Below, in pieces: positions 7,784 through 18,804 of a DNA stretch of 64,000 bases; within the stretch, counting starts at the first letter, position 1, and each line of letters opens with the position of its first letter. The position numbers and the translations under genes are program-made. The stretch covers positions 1,643,799-1,707,798 of the forward strand of contig JAGTXO010000003.1 of NCBI GenBank assembly GCA_019448385.1, read 5' to 3'. Source of the DNA: Diacronema lutheri. Lineage: Eukaryota > Haptophyta > Pavlovophyceae > Pavlovales > Pavlovaceae. The notes beneath the pieces were generated by a model that was not told the DNA's origin, did not search any database, and saw only the letters and a program-made list of their open reading frames with translations.

Positions 7784-10588
7784 ATGCTGGCGCTCGTCTT
7801 CTACTCAGCGGTCGCGGCGAGCGCGCACAGCCCTGCCCTCGCGCGAGCGTTTCATGCAGTCTGGCGCGAGCCAGTGCGTGCACAGCTCCGCCCGCACGAG
7901 CCAGTCCGAGTTGCGAGAACGCCTAGGGCGAGCGCGCGCGCGCACAGCGCGTCCGCGGTGCGCGCCGCGGTGGGCACGTCCGAGCCGGCACACGCAGCGC
8001 TCGGCCCGGTCGTGCGCGCGGCGCGCGCGGCGATCGACGAGTGCACGGGCCGCGGCACGGAGAGCAGCGGCACCGGCCGTGTCGAGTGGGGCACGTGGTT
8101 GGACGCCGACCTGCGCTGGCGCGCGATCGACGCGCTCGACAACGTGTGCGTCGCCCTCGACGGCGAGGCCGCGTGGGCGCGGCTCTGTGCGCGCTACGGC
8201 GCCATCGACGCACCGGTCTCGCTTCGCGTCGCGGGCGACGACGAGGGCAAGCGTTGGGACGTGCTGCTCCACCTATTGCCCGCGCAGTCGTCCGAGCTGC
8301 CCGGCCAGCCGGGCGACCTCGGCCGCGTCGTCAAGCCGACGACCGGCACGCTCACCCTCCTCAAGCCGCTGCTTGGCACGACGCGCGTCACCAAGCTGCG
8401 GCTCGACCGCGATGACCGACTGCAGCCGATCGGCGTCGCGACGGACGCGGTTGGCGCGGGCTACGGCTCGCTGGGGGGCAGCGGCGCGCGCGGCGCAGCC
8501 GCGGAGAACACAACGGTCGTGCTCGGTGGACTTCACCAGCACACCGCCGGCCGGCTCGGCCGCGCGGCGCTCCTCGAGGTCGTGCTCGCGCCGCCGCACG
8601 CGGACGCGGCCGAGCGCGTGCCGCCATTGCCGGCGTGCGCGCGCCTCGACGTCGACGCGGACGCGGAGCTGGGCGCGCTCTTCGCGCGGCTGGGTGATGC
8701 GGACGCGCTGCGGCGTGCGGCTGGCGGTACGGCCGGCGAGACGGCCGCCGAGTCGGCGCGCCGCCTCTCGGCGGCCGGCATCGGCACTGGTGGCGGCGGC
8801 AGCGGACTGTCTGAGCAGGTGGGCGGGCTTGAGGCGCAGCTGGGCGCGATCGTGCGGCGAGTGCTCGCGTCGCGCGCGAGCCCGGAGGCGGCGGCGCGGC
8901 TCGGCGTGAGCCACGTGCGCGGCGTGCTGCTCTCCGGCCCGCCAGGCTGTGGCAAGACGCTGCTCGCGCGCGAGCTTGCGCGCCAGCTCGGCGCGCGCGA
9001 GCCGCAGGTCGTCAACGGGCCCGAAGTGCTCTCCAAATTTGTGGGCGAGGCAGAGGCGAACGTGCGCCGGCTCTTCGCGCCCGCCGCCGAGGAGTATGCC
9101 GCTGCCGGCGCCGCGTCCGCGCTGCACGTCATCATCCTCGACGAGATGGACGCGATCGCGCGCGCGCGCGGCTCGAACAGCGGCGACACGTCCGGCGTGC
9201 GCGACTCTGTCGTCAACCAGCTTCTCGCGCAGATGGACGGCGTGAAGGCCGCGCCCAACGTGCTCGTGATCGGCTGCACCAACCGGCCCGAGCTCATCGA
9301 CCCGGCGCTTCTCCGGCCGGGACGCCTCGAGGTGCAGCTCGACGTTGCGCTGCCCGATGGTGCGGGCCGACGCGACATTTTGCGAATTCACACGCGCGCG
9401 ATGCGCCAGAACGGCGCACTCGCGCCCGACGCGTGCGCGCTCATCGACGGCGCCGACGGCACCGACGGCGCCGAGCGCAACCTCGCCGCGCGCACCGAGC
9501 ATTTCTCGGGAGCAGAGCTCGCGGGCCTCGTGCGGTCGGCGGCATCATTTGCACTCGCGCGCGCGTCGCTCGCCGCCGCGTCCCGCGCGGAGGGCGCGGC
9601 AGTGTTGGCCGGCGCGCCGTCGCTCGAGGCGGAGTCCGTTGCCGTCCGCGCCGCCGACTTTGAGCGCGCGCTCGCGGAGGTGACGCCCGCGCTGGGCAAG
9701 CGCGACGCGCAGCTTCAAGCGCGATTTGCGCTCCACGGTGTCGCGCCGCTCGCCGACGCGCAGCGCGATGCGCAACGTGCGCTCCGCCTCTTCGTCGCGG
9801 CGGCGACGCGCGCCGCGCCCGGTGGCGGCGCGCGCGTCCATTCGCTTCTCGTGCTTGGCGAGGGCGCTGGCGCCGGCGCGACTGCCGCGGGCGCGTGGGC
9901 GACGTGGCACGCGTCGAAGAGTGGGTGCGTGCAGTACGCGCGAATCCTCACACCGCTCGACGTGCTCGGCGCTGCGGACGCAGAGTCGGCGCGCTGCGCC
10001 GCGCTCGCCGATCGGTTCGCCGAGGCGCGCTCGCTCGGCCGCGCCGCGCTGCTCCTCGACGACGTCGACCGCATGCTCGACGGCTCGCCCGCGCTCGCGG
10101 CCGCGCTGCGCGCGCTGCTGCGCGAGCCGCTCGTCGGCGCGCGCGGTGTGGCGCGCGGCGCGAACGGCGGCGAAGACACGCGCGCCGCGCCTGCTCTCAT
10201 CGTGATCGGCACGTGCTCCGACCCGGTCGCCGCGCGCGCGCTCGCGCTCGGCCCGCTCTTTGGGGCGGCGGTGGCGCTGCCCCTCGTCGGCGCGGCGCCG
10301 CACGCGGCCACGGCGCTCGAGCACTCGGCCGCGCTCGGGCTCGCGCCCGCCGCCGCGCACGCGCTCGCCGCCGTCGCGCTCGCCGAGCTCGGCCCGCTCG
10401 GCGTCAAGACGCTCCTCGCGCTCGCCGAGCGCGCGTGCGCGCTCGCCGCCGCCGCCGCCGACGTATCTTCGCCCGACGCGCGCGACGTCGCGCTCGCGCT
10501 TGGGCTGTCGGCCGGCTCGCCGCTCGCCGAGCTGCAGCTGCGTGCCATGGAGCTCGCGTGCCGCGAGCAAAGGCTGGGGGCTCTGTGA
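7784..10588 (+). CDS. NSF-like AAA+ ATPase with degenerate D2 P-loop
   Basis: The predicted protein has 934 residues without introns. The first AAA domain is clearly of the N-ethylmaleimide-sensitive factor type: Walker A GPPGCGKT at 385 to 392, Walker B IILDEMDAI near 453, EPQVVNGPEVLSKFVGEAEAN, VVNQLLAQMDGV and TNRPELIDPALLRPGRLEV. NSF uses this domain to disassemble SNARE complexes. The second AAA domain (about 680 to 930) keeps LLLDDVDRML, but its P-loop reads GEGAGAGATAAG and lacks the lysine. The N-terminal 340 residues do not resemble the NSF N domain that binds alpha-SNAP. They begin with a hydrophobic, Arg-poor stretch MLALVFYSAVAASA that could be a targeting peptide. It may therefore be a specialised paralogue or simply a fast-evolving NSF. 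No other Met precedes the D1 domain. Confidence 0.85.
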   Translation: MLALVFYSAVAASAHSPALARAFHAVWREPVRAQLRPHEPVRVARTPRASARAHSASAVRAAVGTSEPAHAALGPVVRAARAAIDECTGRGTESSGTGRVEWGTWLDADLRWRAIDALDNVCVALDGEAAWARLCARYGAIDAPVSLRVAGDDEGKRWDVLLHLLPAQSSELPGQPGDLGRVVKPTTGTLTLLKPLLGTTRVTKLRLDRDDRLQPIGVATDAVGAGYGSLGGSGARGAAAENTTVVLGGLHQHTAGRLGRAALLEVVLAPPHADAAERVPPLPACARLDVDADAELGALFARLGDADALRRAAGGTAGETAAESARRLSAAGIGTGGGGSGLSEQVGGLEAQLGAIVRRVLASRASPEAAARLGVSHVRGVLLSGPPGCGKTLLARELARQLGAREPQVVNGPEVLSKFVGEAEANVRRLFAPAAEEYAAAGAASALHVIILDEMDAIARARGSNSGDTSGVRDSVVNQLLAQMDGVKAAPNVLVIGCTNRPELIDPALLRPGRLEVQLDVALPDGAGRRDILRIHTRAMRQNGALAPDACALIDGADGTDGAERNLAARTEHFSGAELAGLVRSAASFALARASLAAASRAEGAAVLAGAPSLEAESVAVRAADFERALAEVTPALGKRDAQLQARFALHGVAPLADAQRDAQRALRLFVAAATRAAPGGGARVHSLLVLGEGAGAGATAAGAWATWHASKSGCVQYARILTPLDVLGAADAESARCAALADRFAEARSLGRAALLLDDVDRMLDGSPALAAALRALLREPLVGARGVARGANGGEDTRAAPALIVIGTCSDPVAARALALGPLFGAAVALPLVGAAPHAATALEHSAALGLAPAAAHALAAVALAELGPLGVKTLLALAERACALAAAAADVSSPDARDVALALGLSAGSPLAELQLRAMELACREQRLGAL

Positions 10589-10670
10589 GCCTCGGCATTC
10601 GGACCGCCTGACTGAAGACTCAGACCGTAAACTGTGAAAGCCGTCTGTGACTGTAACCGAGGGTACGAGG

Positions 10671-11964
10671 ATGGGCGGCGACGAGGGCGCGAACGTGCCG
10701 CTCGACGCGCGCGCGCTACTCGCGCAGGCGCGCGCGCCGGCGCCGGTGGGCGACGGCGTCGAGCGAGCGGACGTACTCGAGTATGACCTCGGCGCGCTTT
10801 GCGCCTTCGATCCGTCGCAGATCGACGAGGCCGCGCTCGCCGCCGGCGCGGAGGCGTGGCTCGCCGACTCGGCGCGCGACTGCACGCAGCTGCTCTTCAA
10901 CCGGCTGTGGGCGACGGCGGACGGGCAGGCGGGTGACAAGGGCGTCATTTCACTGCCCGCCCCCGCCTTGCCACTCCCGCGCGAGAAGCCGCTGCCCAAG
11001 CCGCCCGCGCCGACGCGCTGGGCCAAGTTTGCACAGGAGAAGGGGATCGTCAAGAAGAAGCGCGAGCGCATGATGTACGACGAGCTGCAGCAGAAGTGGA
11101 TGCCGCGGTACGGGTACAAGCGGCACAACTCGGACGATGCCGAGTGGGTCCTCCCCGCCAAGAGCACCGACTTGCCCGGCTCCGACCCGTTCGAGGAGAA
11201 GGCGCGCCTCAAGGCCGAGCAGCGCGGCCGCCAGCGCTTCAACGAAGAGCGCAACCGGCGCGCGGCGAAGCGTGGCGCGGCGGGTGGTGCGGCGGCGTCG
11301 CCGCCGGTTGGCGTGCCCGAGCTGCGCGCCGCCATGCCGAGCAAGGAGCAGCGGCTGAAGCAATCGGACGGCGCGCTGGTGCGTGCGCCGCAGTGCGTGC
11401 GTGGCTCGGACGTTCCGATCGTTGCTCGGGCCCCGCTGCTCGTTGCTCGTGTGCATCCGCGCCCATGCGCCGTGCTGCCCTCACGCCACTCGCCCCTGCG
11501 CCCCGCGACCGCGTCGCCCGCAGCACGTCGCGCAACGCGCGACGGCCTCGCTCGGCAAGTTTGACCGCGCGCTCGCCAATGAGCCGAGCCGCGCGCGCGC
11601 GACCAAGCGCAAGTTTGAGGACAACTTGCCGATGGATCTTGCGCAAGACAAGTCGAAGGGGCTCAAGGTGATCGACAAGCTGCTCAAGGCGGGCGGCGCG
11701 CAGCTCGACGCGGGCAAGGCCGCGCGCCTTGGCCAGCAGGGGCACGAGCGCGCCAACCGCGAGGCCCGGGCGGCGCGTGACGTCGGTGCGCCTCGCGGCC
11801 GCGGTCGCGGCGGCGGCGGCGGGGGCGGCGGCGACGGCCGCGGTGGCCGCGGTGGGAGCGGCCGTGGCGGTGGGGGCGGCCGTGGCGGTGGGGGCGGCCG
11901 CGGCGGTAGCGGCCGCGGCGGCTCAGGCGGGAAGGGCCGCGGGCGCGGAGGAGGCCGGCGCTGA
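10671..11964 (+). CDS. RRS1: Ribosome biogenesis protein RRS1, spliced
   Basis: Exons 10671..11378 and 11524..11964 join in phase 0 to give 382 residues. Characteristic RRS1 signatures are LEYDLGALCAFD, RDCTQLLFNRLW, LPREKPLPKPPAPTRW, FAQEKGIVKKKRERM and a W-x-P-R-Y-G-Y-K-R segment. They are followed after the junction by RATASLGKFDRAL. RRS1 acts in the nucleolus with RPF2 to load the 5S RNP onto pre-60S ribosomal particles. The C-terminal 60 residues are a GRGG-rich tail, longer than in yeast or human, of the kind found in nucleolar RNA-binding proteins. I chose the ATG at 10671; an upstream in-frame GTG is not needed. Confidence 0.93.
11379..11523 (+). other. Intron of RRS1
   Basis: The donor is CTG|GTGCGTGCG and the acceptor CCCGCAG|CACGTC, phase 0, 145 bp. 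A CTCAC that could be the branch site sits about 40 nt before the acceptor. Splicing removes an unconserved stretch and restores the RRS1 reading frame. Confidence 0.85.
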
Positions 11965-12043
11965 GATCAGAGTGATGCGTGGGGTGCGCGCTTGCGCTCG
12001 CAGCGCGTCCAGTCAAGTCACGAGACCTCAAAATGACTGACAC

Positions 12044-12682
12044 TCACAGCTCCTTCTTCCTCGCGAGCGTCTCGTGGCCGCCGTCCTGGTCGCTGAGCTG
12101 CTCCTTGAGCTCGAGCGTTTGCGCCATCATCTTGACGAGCTCAAGTGACTGGCTGGACGCTTGCTGGCGGAGCGTCCGGAGGGAGTCCTCGCGCGTCACG
12201 ATCACTTTCCGGACGGCCGCGAGCTCGACGCGCAGGCGGGTCAGCTCGGCGTCCTTCTCGTCGAGCAGCATGCTGAACGTCGCTTGCTGGCGCAACGCCT
12301 GGCCGCGTAGCGCCTCCTCGGAGAGCGAGCGCCTGCCCGCGCCACCGACGACGGCGAACGCGCGCCAGCAGAGGAATGCGAGCGCGCCCACGCCGAGCTC
12401 GAGCCGGGCTTCCAGCCCCGCGGCGTAGGGGAGCGCGTGGTGGGCCTCGGCCATCGCGAGCACGAAGAGCAGGCAGAGCGTTGCGCCGACCACGTGCGCC
12501 GGGCCGCTCAGCGCCACGCGCACGAGGAGCGCGACGAACCGCCGCCAGTTCGACGCGCCGTCGAGCGCGCCTCCGACGAGCGCGTCGGCGACAAAGGCGA
12601 GCGTCGCCGCGGTTGTCAGCGTGCCGACGAGCGCGATGAGCGGCCGCACGAACGCGGCGCATGGGCCCACGAGCGCGAGCAT
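12044..12682 (-). CDS. BAP31-like ER membrane protein
   Basis: The predicted protein has 212 residues. Three hydrophobic segments occupy about residues 1 to 35, 55 to 82 and 95 to 115. They are followed by a hydrophilic coiled coil from about 120 to 205 (LLDEKDAELTRLRVELAAVRK). The C-terminus is KKEL, a dilysine KKxx signal for retrieval to the endoplasmic reticulum. This layout is that of BAP31 and the yeast YET proteins, which help sort and quality-control membrane proteins in the ER. Sequence identity is low, so the call rests mainly on architecture. It shares a 105-bp divergent upstream region with the U1A/U2B''-like gene. Confidence 0.65.
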   Translation of the reverse strand: MLALVGPCAAFVRPLIALVGTLTTAATLAFVADALVGGALDGASNWRRFVALLVRVALSGPAHVVGATLCLLFVLAMAEAHHALPYAAGLEARLELGVGALAFLCWRAFAVVGGAGRRSLSEEALRGQALRQQATFSMLLDEKDAELTRLRVELAAVRKVIVTREDSLRTLRQQASSQSLELVKMMAQTLELKEQLSDQDGGHETLARKKEL

Positions 12683-12787
12683 CCAGCCGCGCGCCCGCTG
12701 ACGATGACGTCCCAACGATGACGTCCAGCACGCCGGACTGGGACCCTCTGCCGCGTGTTTCGAGTTTGGACCGTGCGTGCCGCAGGG

Positions 12788-13486
12788 ATGGCGGGCGAGG
12801 GGGCGACGCTCTACGTGCGCAACTTGAACGAGCGGGTGAAGCCAGAGGCGCTCAGGTCGGCGCTGCAGCTCGCGTTCGAGCCCTTTGGCACGGTCCTCGA
12901 CATCCGGCTGCGTTCCGCGCACCGCCTGCGCGGCCAGGCGTTCGTGTCGTTTGCCGACGCGGGGCGCGCGCGCAAGGCCGCCACGACAATGGACGGCTTC
13001 GAGCTCTTCGCCAAGCCGATGGGCGTCGCGCTTGCGAAGGAGCGTGCCGACGTGCTCACCAAGGCTGATGGCACCTACATTCCGCGCGAGCGCAGGCGCG
13101 CGCAGGCCCTCGCGCTCGCCGAGCAGAATAGCGCCGACGCGCGCGCCGCCGTCTCGGCGCGCGCCGCGGCGGGCGCCGCGTCGGACGCCGGCCCGCAGCC
13201 GGCGGGCGTGGGCGCGGCGAGTGGCGCGCCGCCGCTCCCGGCCGCCAACGAGCCCAACGAGAAGCTCTTCCTGCAGGGCCTTCCCGCCGACCTTGACGGC
13301 CAGTCGCTTCAGATGCTCTTCGCGCAGTTTGGCGGCTTTCGCGAGGCGCGCACCGTGCCCGGCCGCGCCGGCATTGCGTTCGTCGAGTTCCACACGGCGG
13401 CGCAGGCGACAATCGCGCTTGATCGGCTGCAGGGCTTTAAGCTTGACGACGAGCACGCGATGCAAATCTCCTTCGCGAAGCGGTGA
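12788..13486 (+). CDS. U1A/U2B''-type spliceosomal RNA-binding protein
   Basis: The predicted protein has 232 residues from the ATG at 12788. RRM1 begins TLYVRNLNERVKPEALR, with RNP1 RGQAFVSF and the following AKERADVLTKADGTYIPRER, matching the U1A/U2B''/SNF family. An Ala/Gly/Pro linker leads to RRM2, with LFLQGLPADLDGQSLQMLF, the segment QFGGFREARTVPGR, and the end IAFVEF then MQISFAKR. RRM1 of this family binds stem-loop II of U1 snRNA or stem-loop IV of U2 snRNA together with U2A'. Many eukaryotes have one dual-use protein, and this may be that case. It has no intron. Confidence 0.95.
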   Translation: MAGEGATLYVRNLNERVKPEALRSALQLAFEPFGTVLDIRLRSAHRLRGQAFVSFADAGRARKAATTMDGFELFAKPMGVALAKERADVLTKADGTYIPRERRRAQALALAEQNSADARAAVSARAAAGAASDAGPQPAGVGAASGAPPLPAANEPNEKLFLQGLPADLDGQSLQMLFAQFGGFREARTVPGRAGIAFVEFHTAAQATIALDRLQGFKLDDEHAMQISFAKR

Positions 13487-13624
13487 GGTCAGGAGAGGAA
13501 GGGTGAGGGGCTTTGCCACGACAGAAGACGCTCTCTTTTGTTCAGAGTGCCTGCCAGGAGCGACCCGATCAGTGTGGTTGGTGCCATGGCACGACCCAAC
13601 ACCAGCACATCGCGCAACCGCATC

Positions 13625-14047
13625 TCAGGGCGCAGATGCGCCGGCGGCGACCCGCACGCCCTTGACGGTAAAAGGCGCGCCTGCGCCGTGCGGCCTCGAC
13701 GCGCCGTGCGTCGTCGCGACAGGCGGGCTGCTCGCGGACGCGGAGCGAGCCCATGGTGTGCCGCCCGCGGTGGGCGAGGGCGAGCGCCCGCCGCGGTCGT
13801 CGTCCAGGTCACGATGGCGGTGCTGCTTGGACGCGGTGACGGGCATGAAGCCTGCGTCCGCGTCCTGATAAAAGGACGAATGCTGGCCGGCGGTCGTGAC
13901 GACGAGGCGCTGCTCCGAGGTGAGCGCGAGGCCCGAGCTGACCTTGGTGCCGTCAAGAGCATACAGTCCCTCGGCGGATCGCAGCATCGCCGACAGGTTC
14001 ATCTGCCGGTCAACCTGCCTGAGTACGTCCTGCGCGCGGCGTGGCAT
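13625..14047 (-). CDS. Unknown small protein
   Basis: The predicted protein has 140 residues starting MPRRAQDVLRQVDRQMNLSA. Third positions are consistently G or C. The N-terminal half (to about residue 60) contains a possible helix and a strand pair (EGLYALDGTKVSSGLALTSE), and the C-terminal half is Ser/Pro/Gly-rich and probably disordered. There is no signal peptide or membrane segment. It lies on the same strand as, and 135 bp downstream of, the IQ-like gene. I do not recognise it. Confidence 0.55.
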   Translation of the reverse strand: MPRRAQDVLRQVDRQMNLSAMLRSAEGLYALDGTKVSSGLALTSEQRLVVTTAGQHSSFYQDADAGFMPVTASKQHRHRDLDDDRGGRSPSPTAGGTPWARSASASSPPVATTHGASRPHGAGAPFTVKGVRVAAGASAP

Positions 14048-14182
14048 GGCGCGCGCGCGGCGGCGAGGGCGTGGACTTGAGCGTGGGGCAGCGCGCAGCG
14101 GGCAGCGGCGGGTCGGCTGCACGCCGCGGTCAAGCGCTCGCAGCGCGCGGTGGCGGCGTGCGGACGTCAACGCAAGTTTGCA

Positions 14183-16898
14183 TCACGGCGCGCGGCGCGC
14201 GACACGCACGGGCATCTGGACGGTGCCATGTGGCGGCACGTTGATGAGACACACGCGCGTCACGTCGCGCTGGTCGTGCAACGAGACGATGAGGCGGAGT
14301 GTGCCGCCCGAGCGCGCGCCGCGCGACGCCTCCGTCGCGCCGGCGGAGGCGGCGGACGCGCGCGTGCGTGGCTGCGTGCCCAACGCCGGCCTCGGCGCCA
14401 CGACCGGCGGATGCGAAGTGGTCGCGGTTGCGTCGGTGCGCGCACCCGGCGGCACATTTGGCGAAGCCTCCGGCGTGCCGCGCGCGCCGCCGGGGCCGGC
14501 TGCGGGCGGTGCGGCCTGGCCAAAGGACGAAGCGAGCGCGCTGAAGGCGCTGTGCACCATGCCCAGGCCCCAGCCCGTCCCGCCGTTGCCGCACGCCGCG
14601 GGCGCGCCGTGTGCGCCGGCCGGAGCGGCCGGCGCGGGCGAAGTGGCCGGCGCACGCGGCGCACGTGGCGCGCGCGCGCGCGGCGGCGGCGTGCCGTTGC
14701 CACGCGCGACCGTCGCGCGCGGCGATGCGGCCGTGGCCGGCGCGGCATGGCCGTGCGGGTGAGCGGCCGCCTTGGGAGCGGCCGCAGCCGGCGCGGCCGG
14801 CGCGGAGCCACGCCGGCGGCCGCCGGCGGAGCGCGCGCGTGCCGGTGTGGCCGCCGCTGCTGGCCCGCTCTCCGCGTGAGCGCGCGTCGCGCTCGACGAC
14901 GCGGCCGAGCCAGCCTCCCACCCGTCGTGCGCGCCGCGCTCGCGCGAGCGCGCGCGCTGCCGCGCCGTCTTGTGGCGATGGCGTTCCTGTTCCTCCTGGG
15001 AGCACAGGGAGGAAGGGGAAGGGAGGGCGGGAAAGGGAGGGGAAAGGGGATGGGCCGCGCAACGTTGGCGCGGAGGCAGCACGTACCCAGCGCGCGGGCA
15101 GGCGGTACAGCGCGAGGCGGCGCTGTGCGGCCGCACGTGGGACGGGCGCGAGGGACGAGGGGCCGACAAAGGAGAGGAGACAACAGGAAAGGTAAGGACG
15201 GGCGCGAGGGACGAGGGGCCGACAAAGGAGAGAAGACAACAGGAAAGGAAAGGACGGGCGCGAGGGACGAGGGGCCGACAAAGGAGAGAAGACAACAGGA
15301 AAGGAAAGGACGGGCGCGAGGGACGAGGGGCCGACAAAGGAGAGAAGACAACAGGAAAGGGAAAGACGGGCGCGAGGGCGCGCACGGCCGCACCGGCGGC
15401 CACTCGGAGAAGCGCATCGCGCGCCACGATGGTGCGAGCTGCGCGCTGGCGTGCGCGAGCGGATTGCGCCACGCCTCCGCCTCGGAGGGCTGGCGCTTGC
15501 CCCAGCCGCGCCCAGCGTCGCGCGCCGCCCAGTCGGCGGCGCGCAGCGACCCCTCCCAGTCGTACACGCCCGGGTCGAGGTAGCCATATTCGCCGTCGGC
15601 GGGCGCGACAGATGGCGGGCGCATCGGCGGCGGCTTTGGCGGCGCGGGGCGGTGGTGCAGCGCGCCACGCCCGTCGGGCGTGAGCGCGCGCGCGCGCGCG
15701 TTCCTACCCGCGTGCCGGCCGGCCGACGCGAGCCGCCCGCCACGCGCGCGCGCCGCGTCCGCGCCGCCGGCGCCTCGCTCGTCGTCGTCGCCACCGCTCT
15801 GCGCTTCCGCGTCCGCGCTTGGCAGAGGCGCGCGCGCGCGCGGCTGCGCGCCGAGCGCGTTGGCGGCGCGCGCGCGCGCGACGCGGCCGGCGGCGCGCGC
15901 GGCGACGGGCGCGGCCGTGTGGCGCGCGCCGCCGCGTGTGCCGCCGGCGGCGTCGCTGCCGTCGGAGCCCGTCGCATCGCCGCCGGCGCCGTCGCCGACG
16001 CGCGCGCCCTCGCTGCCGCCGTCGCCGTCGGCGGCTGCGTCCGTCCCCAAGTCGCGCGTGCGCCCGTTGTAGTAGTCGCGGTAGGCGATGCGACGCCGCT
16101 CCTCCTCCGCGGCGAGCGCGCGCTCGTCGTCGGCGCCGCCCGCGTCGTCGGGCCGCGCGGCCGCGTCGTCGGGCCGCGCGGCCGCGCGCGGCGACGAGAG
16201 CACGAGGGCGACCGACTCGAAGGACGAGCGCTGCCAGCGGAACGGGTGCTGCGTGCCGTGCTGCACGCCCAGCGGCAGCTCGCCGTCGGCCGACCGGCCG
16301 GACCGGCCGGACTTTTCTTCGTCGCTTGAGCGGCGGAAGCGGCCAACGCCGCGCGCACCGTCGTGCGAGCCCGTGCTCGCCGCGTCCGCGGCCGCGCCGG
16401 CGGCGTGCGCGGCGTGCGCAAGCTCGTCGGCGCGCGCGCGCGCCGAGTCGACGCCGCCCTCGAGGCGGCGAAGTGCGACGGCGCGCGCGCCGCGCGCCGC
16501 GTGCAGCTCCGCGCTGATCGCATCAGCGCGCGCCGTCTCGGCGGCGAGCGCGGTCTCGAGCGCGCCGACGCGCGCGTCGGCCGCGTCGCGCAGCTCGGCG
16601 CGCGCGGCGCGCGACGCGCCGACGGCCGCGCGCGCGTCGTGCAGCTGCGCGCGCAGCCGCGCGGCCGCCGCGTCCGACTCGTCGAGCGCCGCGTCGCGCT
16701 CGGCAATCGCCGCGTCGGCGAGCGCGCGCACGCGCTCGAGCTCCGCCTGCACGTCCGCGGCCGCTGCGCGCGCGCGCGCCGCGTCCGCCGTCGCTGCAGC
16801 CGCGGCCGCGGCAGCGGCGTGCGCGGCGGCGTGCGCGCGCGGCCTTGCGCGGCGTGCGTGCGGCCGGTGGCCGTCGATGCCGTCAGAGCTGCTGCCGC

Positions 16899-16945
<47 letters not shown>

Positions 16946-18653
16946 GCGTCGATTCCCGCCGCCCGCCCACCAACGCCGCCGCTGTCACCGTCGTCGTCGT
17001 CCTCGCCGTCGCCCACCGGCCGGCGCTCGGCCGCGCCGTCGCGCGAGCGCCGCCTCTCCCCAGCGTCGGCCGCGCGGCGGCCGCGCGCCGCGCCGGTCGC
17101 CACGCGCGCGCCGTCGGACGCGCGCCGCGCGCCGCTGCGCGCGCGCTCGAGCTCGAGGGCGCGCGCGCGCTCGGCCGCCGCGTCCGTTGCGAGCGCGGCG
17201 AGCGAGCGCGCGGCGGCCGCGTCGGCGTCGGCGAGTCGGCGCTCGAGCAGCGCCACGCGGCGGAGCGCGCGCGCGCGCGCCTCGTCGGCGGCGGCGGCGC
17301 GCTCCGCCTCGCGCAGCAGCTCACGGTCGTGCGCAGCGGCGACGGGCAGGCGCGTGCGCGCCGCGCTCGGCGCGGCGCGCGCCGCGCGCCGCGCGTCAGC
17401 GAGCGCGGCGCGCAGCGAAGTGGCTTCGCGCTTAGCGGCCGCCTCCGCCTCCTCGCGTCGCGCCTCGAGGTCGGCGATGCGCCGGCGCGCGGCGGCGAGA
17501 TCGGCGGCGAGCAGCTGGAGCGCGTCGCGCGCAGCGCCGCCTAAGCCGTGCTCATCGGCGCCGTCGCCATCGCCTTCGCGCTCATCGTCGCTCGCCGTGT
17601 CGCCCTCCTCCTCGCCGCCGCCGCCGCCGCTGCCGTCGCCACCGCCGCCGGGCGCGCCGCGCACGGCGGCGGCGGCCGAACGTGGCGAGGGCACGGGCGG
17701 GCGGTCGAACGGGCGCGAGGCAAACGGCGAGAGCGTTCGCTCGCCGCGCCGGCGCGCGCCGTCTGTGGCCGCGGCGACGCCGGCGCGCCGGCGTCGCATC
17801 GCCTCGCGCCGGCCGCGCCGGCCGCGCGCGGCGGCTTGCAGCGCCGTCGCGGCACGATCGGCGTCGCGCAGCCGCTCCGCCGCGGCGAGCGAGCGCCGAC
17901 GCCGGCGCTCGGCCGCGCGCGCCCGGCGCAGACCCGCGCGCGTTGCGCGCGCGCGCTCGTGCCGCTGGATCACGATGGCTGCGGCCGCGCGCGCCGCGAG
18001 CCGCCCCTCGGCGGCGGCGCGGCGCGCGGCCACGCCTTGCGCGCGCCCCCGCGCCGCGCGCAGCACGGCGGCCTCGTGCCGCGCGGCGCGGCCACGCGCG
18101 CCCGCCTGCAGCGCAAGCGCCGCGCGCTGCCGGTCGGCGGCCGCGCGCGCCGCGTCCGCGCGCCGCCGTTCGCGCGCCCAGCGCTGGAAGCGCCGCTCTT
18201 CCGCGTCGGCGCACGCGGCCGTGCGCCGCGCGGCCGCCTGGATGAGCGTCGCCGCGTCGGAGCGGCGCAGCTCGGCGGCGTACCGCGCGCGCTGCGCCGC
18301 GTCCGCGTCGCGCGCCGCGGCCGCCGCCGCGTTCCGACGCTCGGTCGCCATCGCCGCCGCGCGCTCGCGCGCGCGCGCGGCCGCGGCCGCAGCCGCGCGC
18401 GCGTCGGCGGCGGCGCGCGCGGCGGCGCGCGCGGCGCGGCCGCGCTCGGCCGCCTGCACCGCGCGCGCGGCGCGGTGCTCACGCCAGCGCTCGCGCTCAG
18501 CCATCCGCTGCCGCCGGCGCGCGGCGAGGCGGCGGCGGCGCTCGTCGCGCCACGGCGCGTCGCGCGCGGCCACGGCGCGCGCGCGCGCGGCGCGTTGGAT
18601 CGCGCGCGCGGCCGCGTCAAGGTCGTCGGAGCTGCCGGTGCGGTCGGTCGGCA

Positions 18654-18695
<42 letters not shown>

Positions 18696-18773
18696 GGGCG
18701 CCCGCATTCCCACCCATGGCGCGCACGCCGTGCCTCGCCGCGCCCGCGTCCGCGTACGCGCGCGTTCGGCGCG

Positions 18774-18804
<31 letters not shown>

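Noticed and set aside
13489-13962. Alternative minus-strand frame of 157 codons
   Set aside because: It overlaps the better-supported frame at 13625..14047, is Arg/Ser-rich and lacks codon bias.
15141-15380. CRISPR-like array from regularly spaced repeats
   Set aside because: The 56-bp units are directly adjacent and near identical over their whole length, with no unique spacers, and they lie in an intron of a eukaryotic gene.
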